Shown: piece after piece, positions 42,720 to 50,282 of the stretch
Layout of the letters: each line of letters starts with the position of its first letter
Numbering within the stretch: position 1 is the first letter of the stretch
Assembly: GCA_900553595.1 (NCBI GenBank)
Contig: USEC01000007.1
Coordinates: 1-64,000, forward strand
Reading direction: 5' to 3'
DNA from: an uncultured Prevotella sp.
GTDB lineage: Bacteria > Bacteroidota > Bacteroidia > Bacteroidales > Bacteroidaceae
Length of the DNA stretch: 64,000 nt
Notes under the pieces: model-generated
The model's database searches: none
What the model was told of the DNA's origin: nothing
The model's input: only the letters and a program-made list of their open reading frames with translations
Translations under genes and position numbers: made by a program

Positions 42720-43491
42720 TCCGCAGCTCCATACTTACGCCACCGCTCCCGAAATAACGGCGTTCAGCACCACACGACACGGCGGAACCGGTGAGGGAAA
42801 CTATGCCGGCTTCAACATGAACGAGTATTGCGGCGACACGCCACAGCACACCGCAGCATGCCGCAAAGCTCTTGCCGAAGAGTTGGGCGTGGACGAAAGT
42901 CACATCATAATGCCGCATCAGACGCACGACATCAATCCGCGCATCATCGGCAGTGAGTTCCTCTCGTTGCCGCAGGACATACGCCGGATGCTGCTCGAAG
43001 GTGTCGATAGCATTCTCACCGATGTTCCCGGAGTCTGCATAGGCGTCTCCACAGCCGACTGTGTGCCCGTTCTGCTTCACGATGCGGCGCACAATGCCGT
43101 GGCGGCGGTGCATGCCGGGTGGCGCGGCACGGTGAAGAGCGTGGTGCTCAGAGCCGTCACCGAAATGCGACTCGCCTACGGCACCGACGCAGCGGCACTG
43201 ACGGCAATCGTCGGACCTGCCATATCGGTGAAGAACTTCGAGGTGGGCGACGAAGTGTATAACGAGTTCCTCGAAGCCAAGATGCCTATGGACAGCATAG
43301 CACGCCGCGAGGAAAAATGGCATATCGACCTGCCTCTGTGCAACAAAATGCAACTCATGATGGCAGGACTGAAAGAGGAAAACATACAGATGAGCGGCAT
43401 CTGCACCTACGACAATGCCGACGACTACTTCTCGGCACGACGGCTCGGCAAGGAGTCGGGACGCATCTTCTCCGGCATCGTCATACGATGA
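42709..43491 (+). CDS. pgeF: Peptidoglycan editing factor PgeF (YfiH/DUF152 purine nucleoside phosphorylase-like)
   Basis: A 260-aa protein of the YfiH family, in which E. coli PgeF removes wrongly incorporated residues from peptidoglycan precursors; relatives act on purine nucleosides. Zinc-binding and catalytic residues are visible: MPHQTHD (first His), TADCVPVLLHD (Cys) and AAVHAGWRGTVKS (second His). The start at 42709 overlaps the obgE end by 11 bases. The in-frame ATG at 42667 lies well within obgE and adds no family sequence. Confidence 0.92.
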   Translation: MKNSPQLHTYATAPEITAFSTTRHGGTGEGNYAGFNMNEYCGDTPQHTAACRKALAEELGVDESHIIMPHQTHDINPRIIGSEFLSLPQDIRRMLLEGVDSILTDVPGVCIGVSTADCVPVLLHDAAHNAVAAVHAGWRGTVKSVVLRAVTEMRLAYGTDAAALTAIVGPAISVKNFEVGDEVYNEFLEAKMPMDSIARREEKWHIDLPLCNKMQLMMAGLKEENIQMSGICTYDNADDYFSARRLGKESGRIFSGIVIR

Positions 43492-43545
43492 CTGCACCCG
43501 AAAACATAACCCCACACCCCTTACTACAAACATAAACAGAAAATA

Positions 43546-44757
43546 ATGACCGTAAAGAAACTACTGATAGCTTTAACCTTTGTTGTCACAGCATCGGCTT
43601 TCATGCCGGTGAAAAACCCGTTTACACCTGCCGAACAGCAGCAGATAAGCATAGCCACGCCGGGACTGTTCAGCCGTTCCGACGCTTTCAGCATCGACTT
43701 CGCCACGCTGCACCCGTCGGAATACTCATTCCCGCTGCCGGTGGGAAAAGCAGAGCAGGGCAAAAACGGCAACATCGAAATATCGACAAAGGAGGGTGAC
43801 GCCGTAAAGGCGATGTTTGAAGGCACCGTCAGACTCTCGCGCAAGCACAACGAAATGGGCAATGTGGTGGTGATACGCCACCGCAACGGGCTTGAGACGG
43901 TGTATGCCAACAACGCACAGAACCTCGTGGAGGTGGGACAGAGCGTGAAAGCCGGACAGACCATAGCCATCGTGGGCAAAAAGGACGGACGCACATACTG
44001 CGAATTCGCCATCATGGTGAACGGAGCACGCATCAATCCTGCCACAATCATCGACCTCAAGAGCCATCATCTGCGCCGGCAGACACTGCTTTGCGAGAAG
44101 AAAGGCTCGCGGGTGAGCGTCAGCGTGCAGGCAGGCAAGCACGCGGCGGAGTATGACATGACCGACATCGACCGCAATGTGTTTGAGAAATCATCCACAT
44201 TCAAGTGGGACCTGACACAGATACGGAAGGAACATTGGTCGTATCCGCTGCCAGGTGCCAAGGTGATAAGCCCATACGGAGGCAGGCGCGGACACTCAGG
44301 CGTGGACCTGAAGACCGGTCCAAAGGACAAGATTCTGGCGGCTTTCGACGGCGTTGTCACACGTTCGGGACCGTTCTCCGGCTATGGTAACTGCATCGTG
44401 ATACGCCATGCCTACGGACTGGAGACCCTTTACAGCCACCAGCACAAGAACCTCGTGAAGGTGGGCGAGCGTGTCAAGGCAGGACAGGTGATAGGACTCA
44501 CCGGCAGAACGGGTCGCGCCACGACCGAACACCTGCATTTCGAGACGAAACTCAAGGGACGGCGATTCAATCCCGCAGTGATATTCGACCACGCAAACCG
44601 CGCGCTTCAGCAGACCACGCTCACACTGAACAGCAACGGAAGCATCTCGTCGGCGAAGAAAACAGGCACTGAGGTGACACCGGCTACACCGACAGTGCGG
44701 CGCAGCAAATCTGCCGCAAAACGCAGACCCGTGCATCACAAACGCCGGAGAAGATGA
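43546..44757 (+). CDS. M23 (LytM) peptidase with a degenerate second M23 domain and basic tail
   Basis: A 403-aa exported protein (signal segment 1-19). Two LytM-type beta-barrels are present. The N-terminal one (~65-165: EYSFPLPVG, GNVVVIRHRNGLETVYANN, VKAGQTIAIVGKKDGRTYCEF) lacks the zinc ligands. The C-terminal one (~225-345) keeps HSGVDL, YSHQHKN and HLHFE. It is therefore one active endopeptidase domain plus an inactive copy, probably regulatory or wall-binding. The protein ends in SAAKRRPVHHKRRRR, matching the tail of the RlpA-like protein at 26842-27507. It lies 54 bases after pgeF. Confidence 0.88.
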   Translation: MTVKKLLIALTFVVTASAFMPVKNPFTPAEQQQISIATPGLFSRSDAFSIDFATLHPSEYSFPLPVGKAEQGKNGNIEISTKEGDAVKAMFEGTVRLSRKHNEMGNVVVIRHRNGLETVYANNAQNLVEVGQSVKAGQTIAIVGKKDGRTYCEFAIMVNGARINPATIIDLKSHHLRRQTLLCEKKGSRVSVSVQAGKHAAEYDMTDIDRNVFEKSSTFKWDLTQIRKEHWSYPLPGAKVISPYGGRRGHSGVDLKTGPKDKILAAFDGVVTRSGPFSGYGNCIVIRHAYGLETLYSHQHKNLVKVGERVKAGQVIGLTGRTGRATTEHLHFETKLKGRRFNPAVIFDHANRALQQTTLTLNSNGSISSAKKTGTEVTPATPTVRRSKSAAKRRPVHHKRRRR

Positions 44758-44795
44758 TAAAAGCAAACCTATAAAAACTAACACTGAAATACAAT

Positions 44796-45932
44796 ATGAT
44801 GAAATTCGGAAAACTTTTAGCTACTGCAACACTGCTTGTGTGCGCATTTTCTGCCAAAGCACAGTATAACATGCCCACACAGACATATACGTTTGACAAG
44901 CCTTACAAGGTGGAGAAGATCGCTCCTCCAAAGGGAAAGAAGGTGAAGAACGTGATTCTCATGATTGGCGACGGCATGAGTCTGATGCATGTCTATACCG
45001 CATGGACCTGCAACCGGGGCCAGCTGTGGCTTGAGAACGCGCAATATACCGGACTGTCGAAGACTTGGTGTACGAACAAACTCGTCACCGATTCCGGAGC
45101 AGGAGGCACCGCACTCGCGACAGGACACAAGACATCATATCATGCAGTGGGCGTCGATCCCGAAGGAAAGCCTCTCACATCGCTCGTGGATGTGGCGAAA
45201 GGACTCGGAAAGGATGCCGGTGTGGCGGTGACATGCCGTCTCTGGGATGCCACACCGTGCGACTTCTGCTGTCATAACAGCGACCGTGACATGGAACAGG
45301 AACTCGTCGGCGACTATCCGGAGAGCGGAGTCGATTACGTTTTCGGCGGAGGTGCGAAGTATTTCATCAACCGTAAGGACGGACGCAACATCTTTGAGGA
45401 ACTCGAAAAGAAGGGCTATCATGTGTCACGCACATGGGACGACCTCGAAAAGTGGAACACAAGCAAGGTGTTCTGCGTGCCTTTCGAAGGCGACACGCCA
45501 GTGCCCGACGAGCGCGGCGACCTGCTGGCACGCGCCTCTCTCAAAGGAATGGAACTGATGAACAAGAACAAAAACGGATTCTTCATGATGATAGAAGGCT
45601 CGCAACTCGATGACTACGGACACTTCAACCAGCTTGATATGCTCATGAAGGAGACTCTCGACTTCGACCAGACAGTGGGCGAAGTGATGAAATGGGCGGC
45701 ACAGGACGGCGAAACCCTCGTGGTAATCACCGCCGACCATGAGACCGGAGGCCTCACACTCGTCGATGGCGACAAGCAGGAGGGTAGGGTTGAGTGCTGC
45801 TTCTCAACGAAAAGCCATTCGGGAGTGATGGTGCCTGTGTATGCTTTCGGACCCGGTTCGGAGAATTTCAGCGGCATAATGGAGAACACCGACATCTTCT
45901 GGAAAATCAAACGACTTATGAGTAAGAAATAA
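44796..45932 (+). CDS. Alkaline phosphatase
   Basis: A 378-aa exported phosphomonoesterase (signal peptide ending FSAKAQ, about residue 23). It has the PhoA-superfamily metal site NVILMIGDGMS (D59), the nucleophile serine in VTDSGAGGTALATGHKT (S100), FCCHNSDRD, MIEGSQLDDYGHFNQ and the late metal site VVITADHETGG. It is shorter than E. coli PhoA (471 aa), as are many Bacteroidetes forms. It heads a run of genes with two further phosphoester hydrolases and a glycoside hydrolase. Start at either ATG 44796 or 44799. Confidence 0.92.
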   Translation: MMKFGKLLATATLLVCAFSAKAQYNMPTQTYTFDKPYKVEKIAPPKGKKVKNVILMIGDGMSLMHVYTAWTCNRGQLWLENAQYTGLSKTWCTNKLVTDSGAGGTALATGHKTSYHAVGVDPEGKPLTSLVDVAKGLGKDAGVAVTCRLWDATPCDFCCHNSDRDMEQELVGDYPESGVDYVFGGGAKYFINRKDGRNIFEELEKKGYHVSRTWDDLEKWNTSKVFCVPFEGDTPVPDERGDLLARASLKGMELMNKNKNGFFMMIEGSQLDDYGHFNQLDMLMKETLDFDQTVGEVMKWAAQDGETLVVITADHETGGLTLVDGDKQEGRVECCFSTKSHSGVMVPVYAFGPGSENFSGIMENTDIFWKIKRLMSKK

Positions 45933-45940
45933 ACGCAAAA

Positions 45941-45979
45941 GGAATCCCACTCCAAGCCGTAGGGCGTGGGTGGGATTCC
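45941..45979 (+). terminator. Hairpin between the phosphatase and glycoside hydrolase genes
   Basis: A perfect 10-bp stem GGAATCCCAC/GTGGGATTCC (45941-45950 with 45970-45979) lies 8 bases after the phosphatase stop. Only ACTTT follows, so termination would be partial at best. Confidence 0.4.
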
Positions 45980-46021
45980 GACTTTGTGAATAAATCCATT
46001 AACCATACAAACAAGAAAAGA

Positions 46022-47626
46022 ATGAAGCATCTTATCATGGCAGCGGCAATGTCGGTGGCAGCCCTTTCGGCACACGCGCAGAACCTGATATCGTCGGGTT
46101 CGCCGCTCTACAAGCTTCCTTATAAGAACACTTATGTCATGCAGACGCTCGTGGCAGAGAACTCTTTCCGCACGGCAAAGGTGGAAAAGACCAAGCCCGG
46201 AACTTTCGAACAGGCCAGAAAAGTGCTGCCTGCACCATATTGGGAGGGACATCAGACAGCTATCGACATGTACTGGAAGGCATGGCAGATAGGTATCAAG
46301 AACATCTGCCAGCCGCTTGACGACTCCGGATTCGTGACTTCATACATCTCTCCGGCATACAACGGCAACATTTTCATGTGGGACGACGCCTTCATCACCA
46401 TGTTCTGCCGTTACGGCGAACGCTTCTTCCCGTTCCAGAAAACGCTTGACAACTTCTATGCAAAGCAGCATCCCGACGGATTTATATGCCGCGAGATACG
46501 TGCCGATGGCTCCGACTGCTTCGGACGCTACGACCCCACGAGCACAGGACCTAACATTCTGCCGTGGAGCGAATGGTTGTATTACACACAGTTTGGCGAT
46601 GATAACCGTCTGAACAAGGTGTTTCCCGTGCTCGCTGCCTACTATAAATGGCTGAAGCTCAATCGTACATGGCGCAACGGAACCTACTGGAGCAGCGGAT
46701 GGGGAACGGGTATGGACAACATGCCGCGTGTGCCCGAAGGCTATAACACCATTTACAGCAACGGACACATGGTGTGGCTCGACGCCTGTCTGCAACAGAT
46801 AATGATGGCAAACATACTCCTCAAAATGGGATTTTACCTCGAACGCTGGCAGGAAATAGAGGAGTTTGAGGACGACATAAAGCACCTCACAGCATACATC
46901 AACAAGAACATGTGGAGCGAGCGCGACGGATTCCTCTACGACCAGTATGCCAACGACTCGCTGAGCACCACACAGGGCATCTACGCTTATTGGGCTCTTC
47001 ACACCGATGTACTGCCCAAACAGCGTCTCGACCGCCTCGTGGCGCACCTCAGTGACACTGCCAAGTTCAACCGTCCGCACCGTGTCGCCTCGCTGGCGGC
47101 AGACAATCCGAAGTACAAGGCCAACGGCCGCTACTGGGAAGGAGGCGTCTGGCCGGGAACAAACTACATGGTTATATCAGGCCTTGTGAACAAGGGTTAC
47201 AACCGATTGGCGCACGACATCGTGATGAACCACTACGAAAACGTGCTCAAAGTGTTTGAGAAGACAGGCACTTTCTGGGAGTATTACGCTCCGGAGAAGG
47301 CAGAACCTGGCTTCATGGCACGCAAGGACTTCGTGGGATGGACGGGTCTTCCGCCTATCGCCGAGCTGATAGAGTACATCTTCGGCATACGCGCTGATGT
47401 GGAAGAGAACCATGTCACGGTGGATGTGAACCTCACCGATGCCTACGGAATCGACCGTTATCCGTTCGGAGCCGACGGCAATGTCTCGATAAAAGTGGCA
47501 AAACGCGCTTCCGTTGCCGACAAGCCACGGGTGACAATAACAACCAATGTCCCATTCAAGGTGACCCTTCTCTGGGGCGACAGCAAGCTTGATGCGGAAG
47601 TGAAAGCAGGGACTCAGACAATATAG
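46022..47626 (+). CDS. (Alpha/alpha)6-barrel glycoside hydrolase, trehalase/GH63 (MGH1-like) type
   Basis: A 534-aa exported enzyme (signal peptide MKHLIMAAAMSVAALSAHAQ). The body matches GH63/GH37-type (alpha/alpha)6 barrels acting on alpha-glucosyl or related linkages: FMWDDAFITMFCRYG (catalytic-acid region), HPDGFICREIRADGSD, GWGTGMDNMPRVPEG, TTQGIYAYWALHT, GRYWEGGVWPGTNYMVI and FWEYYAPEKAEPG with the general-base glutamate area. The substrate cannot be read from sequence. The neighbours are phosphatases, so phosphorylated or trehalose-like sugars are possible. An in-frame GTG at 45986 is less likely because it would hide the signal peptide. Confidence 0.82.
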   Translation: MKHLIMAAAMSVAALSAHAQNLISSGSPLYKLPYKNTYVMQTLVAENSFRTAKVEKTKPGTFEQARKVLPAPYWEGHQTAIDMYWKAWQIGIKNICQPLDDSGFVTSYISPAYNGNIFMWDDAFITMFCRYGERFFPFQKTLDNFYAKQHPDGFICREIRADGSDCFGRYDPTSTGPNILPWSEWLYYTQFGDDNRLNKVFPVLAAYYKWLKLNRTWRNGTYWSSGWGTGMDNMPRVPEGYNTIYSNGHMVWLDACLQQIMMANILLKMGFYLERWQEIEEFEDDIKHLTAYINKNMWSERDGFLYDQYANDSLSTTQGIYAYWALHTDVLPKQRLDRLVAHLSDTAKFNRPHRVASLAADNPKYKANGRYWEGGVWPGTNYMVISGLVNKGYNRLAHDIVMNHYENVLKVFEKTGTFWEYYAPEKAEPGFMARKDFVGWTGLPPIAELIEYIFGIRADVEENHVTVDVNLTDAYGIDRYPFGADGNVSIKVAKRASVADKPRVTITTNVPFKVTLLWGDSKLDAEVKAGTQTI

Positions 47627-47634
47627 GAGGCTTT

Positions 47635-48558
47635 ATGACAAAAATGATAATAGTTACTCTTCTGTTCTTCGCCCTTTCCGCGCTCAACGGTTATGCGTCG
47701 CAGAAGAAGACAAGACCCAACTGTACGGTGGTGATTGCCGCCGATTTGCATTTCGATATGCCGCCGGAGACCGACCAGTTCCATCATGTCGTGGCGATAA
47801 ACACGCTTGGCGAGCACCGAAAGATTGATGCCGTGGTGCTTGCCGGCGACCTCTTCGACAAGTCGGCACCCGCCATTCTCGACCTTTACCGCCGTCGTTG
47901 GGAGCGCGGTGCTGACGCGCGGCAGATACATTACGATGTCTATCCGTGCTACGGCAACCACGACATAAGTCCGGAGAGCGGTCGGCCGGAGCTGAACAAG
48001 CTCGGCTGCGAGTTCAATCTGCATTATCTCGACTCGATACTCATCGACAAACTCAACAGCGGACAGATTGTGAATCTGCACCGTCCGAGCCGCAGCTATT
48101 CGTATAACATAGGTGGAGTACACTTCGTCTGTGCGCAGCTTGCTTTCGGCGACACCTCATACAGCACCGACAACATGCAGTGGGTGGAGGACGACTTGAA
48201 ACGCTTCGCCTCCGACGGCACGCCGGTAGTGTTCGTGCAGCACTACGGTTTCGACGGATGGGCGCAGGAATGGTGGAAGAAGGAGAACCGCGACCGCCTC
48301 ATGTCTCTGCTCGGCCACTACCGTCTGGCGGCTTTCCTCGTGGGGCACACCCACGCCTCTTCTGTCGAGACATACCAGGGTTGCCCCATAATGCAGGTGA
48401 ACAACGCATGGAACGACGGCGACGGCAAGGCTTCGTTCGTGGTGCTCAGCATCAAGGGCGACAGGGTTTCCGCTGACACCTACGAGGTGCTCGACGGCGA
48501 AGGACACACCCGTCTGCTGCAACCTCAGATAAAAATGAACATTCCAATCAACCAATAA
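47635..48558 (+). CDS. Exported metallophosphoesterase (calcineurin-like)
   Basis: A 307-aa exported protein (signal peptide 1-22). Calcineurin-like metal motifs in order: AADLHFDMPPE (D-x-H), VVLAGDLFDKS (GD-x-x-D), PCYGNHDISPE (GNHD), VVFVQHYGFDG (H) and FLVGHTHASSV (GH-x-H). This is a complete two-metal active site. It starts 9 bases after the glycoside hydrolase stop, so co-translation is likely. Substrate unknown. Confidence 0.88.
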   Translation: MTKMIIVTLLFFALSALNGYASQKKTRPNCTVVIAADLHFDMPPETDQFHHVVAINTLGEHRKIDAVVLAGDLFDKSAPAILDLYRRRWERGADARQIHYDVYPCYGNHDISPESGRPELNKLGCEFNLHYLDSILIDKLNSGQIVNLHRPSRSYSYNIGGVHFVCAQLAFGDTSYSTDNMQWVEDDLKRFASDGTPVVFVQHYGFDGWAQEWWKKENRDRLMSLLGHYRLAAFLVGHTHASSVETYQGCPIMQVNNAWNDGDGKASFVVLSIKGDRVSADTYEVLDGEGHTRLLQPQIKMNIPINQ

Positions 48559-48568
48559 TCATCGTAAA

Positions 48569-49471
48569 ATGAAAAGAATATTCTGCTTCATCGCATTGGT
48601 TTCGGCTTTTGCGCTCGCCGCATCAGCCGCCGGCAAAGCCCGCGCAGGGCATGTGATACTTATAGGTCTCGACGGATGGGGCGCATACAGCGTACCAAAG
48701 GCGCACGACATCCCCAACATACAGAGTGCCATGCAGAACGGATGCTACACTCTGCGCAAGCGTTGTGTGCTCAAGTCGGAGTCGGCAATAAATTGGGCTT
48801 CGATGTTCAACGGTGCGCCGACGGAGATGCACGGCTACACCAACTGGAACTCGCGCGTGCCTGAAGTACCGTCGCTCTGCACCAACAGCCGCGGCATATA
48901 TCCCACCATCTATTCCATCCTGCGCGAGCAGAGACCGCAGGCAGAGACCGGCTGCATAGCCGAATGGGACGGAATAAAGTTCCTTGTGGACTCGGCTGCA
49001 ATCAGTTATGTGGATGTTGCGGGGAATTATGAGAAGGATTCCACACAGCTCTGCCGCATGGCGGAGAAATACATAAAGGAGAAAAAGCCCGTGTTTTTCG
49101 CCGTATGCTTCGACCAGATAGACCATGTGGGACACGCCATAGGCCACGACACGCCTGCCTACTACGATGTCGTGGCAAGCATCGACATCCAGGTGGGACG
49201 CATAATTCAGGCTGCCAAGGACGCCGGCATATACGATGACACCGTCTTCATCATCACCGCCGACCACGGAGGAATAGAACGCCGTCACGGAGGCCACTCG
49301 CTTCTGGAGATGGAAATACCCTACATCCTTTTCGGAAAAGGCATAAAGCGGGGTATGGAAATCACCGACACGGTGATACAATACGACACCGCCGCCACCA
49401 TAGCCGAAATCCTCGGACTGAAACGCCCGCAGTGCTGGCGCGGACTCCCGACATATTGTGTGTTCAAATAG
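48569..49471 (+). CDS. Exported type I phosphodiesterase/nucleotide pyrophosphatase family enzyme
   Basis: A 300-aa exported protein (signal peptide ending ASA, ~20) of the alkaline-phosphatase superfamily. Metal and nucleophile motifs: VILIGLDGWGAYS, INWASMFNGAPTEMHGYT (Ser/Thr nucleophile region), FDQIDHVGHAIGHD and FIITADHGGIERRHGGHS. It lies 11 bases after the metallophosphoesterase. With the upstream alkaline phosphatase it makes a third exported phosphoester hydrolase in the cluster. Confidence 0.88.
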   Translation: MKRIFCFIALVSAFALAASAAGKARAGHVILIGLDGWGAYSVPKAHDIPNIQSAMQNGCYTLRKRCVLKSESAINWASMFNGAPTEMHGYTNWNSRVPEVPSLCTNSRGIYPTIYSILREQRPQAETGCIAEWDGIKFLVDSAAISYVDVAGNYEKDSTQLCRMAEKYIKEKKPVFFAVCFDQIDHVGHAIGHDTPAYYDVVASIDIQVGRIIQAAKDAGIYDDTVFIITADHGGIERRHGGHSLLEMEIPYILFGKGIKRGMEITDTVIQYDTAATIAEILGLKRPQCWRGLPTYCVFK

Positions 49472-49518
49472 GCTTTAAGCATACCAACATAACACAACCA
49501 TTAAAAAACTAAAAGAAC

Positions 49519-50264
49519 ATGAAACAACGAAGAGCATTACTCAGTGCGCTCTTTGGCGCATTGCTTCTGTGGCCCTCCGCTGCTGTCTCAGACACGCTGC
49601 AGGATTCGGGTGACACGGCTTTCAAGGCAAGGAAGAAATTCACCCAAATCGGTTACAGCTACAACACGTTCTCGCGTAAGGATGGCGCCGAGTTGAAAAA
49701 CAACACGGGCATATCGTTCACGTCGGGTCGCAGCTACTATCTGCACAAGCCCATCGGCGGGCGTCTGCGCATAGGGCTCGACTGGGTTTGGACTGACTTG
49801 AACTATGCAACTACAAGGTGAACTACCAGTACGAGGGCAGCGATGCCGCCGCTCTCTCCGACACCGACATGGATTATGACGACGATGAGGACTATTCAAA
49901 CATCACCATGCACAGCGTTGATATAGGTATGCAGTTCGGTCCGTCGGTGACTTACAGCATAAACGACAAGTTCCAGGTGCACGCCTACGGACGTTACGCC
50001 CCTGCCTACTCCCTTTTCTACGACGGCGAGAACATCCAGGGCGGCTTCGGCAACTTCTGCGTAGTGGGTGCCAATGTCAGCTGGAAGTTCATAGGAGTCG
50101 GCGTCGAGGGTCGTTTCGGCGGCTCGACATACAAGCGGCTCGACAGCGACGAGGGTGAAGACCAGTACGAAGAAGCCATCGCCGACGGCGTGCATTTGCT
50201 CTCCGGTGAGAAAGGCAAAACCACATACAGCGGCTTCAGAGCCTACATCACATTCAGATTCTAA
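49519..50264 (+). pseudogene. Outer-membrane beta-barrel protein gene with a one-base frameshift
   Basis: The first part (49519-49821) encodes a signal peptide and strands KFTQIGYSYNTF, GISFTSGRSYYLHKP and LRIGLDWVWTDLNYA, then stops. The second part (frame shifted, to 50264) continues NYKVNYQYEG, VDIGMQFGPSVTYSIN, VHAYGRYAPAYSLFY and ends GFRAYITFRF with a barrel-type final Phe. One extra base after 49808 would join them as DLNYA-NYKVNYQYEG. A GTG start overlapping the stop exists at 49818, but the continuous barrel pattern favours a frameshift over two genes. Function unknown. Genuine damage and sequence error are both possible. Confidence 0.75.
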
Positions 50265-50282
50265 CTAAAAACTAAAGGGAAA

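Noticed and set aside
49519..50264. Programmed ribosomal frameshift in the barrel gene
   Set aside because: There is no slippery heptamer or downstream pseudoknot-like structure at 49800-49820; a mutation or sequence error is simpler.
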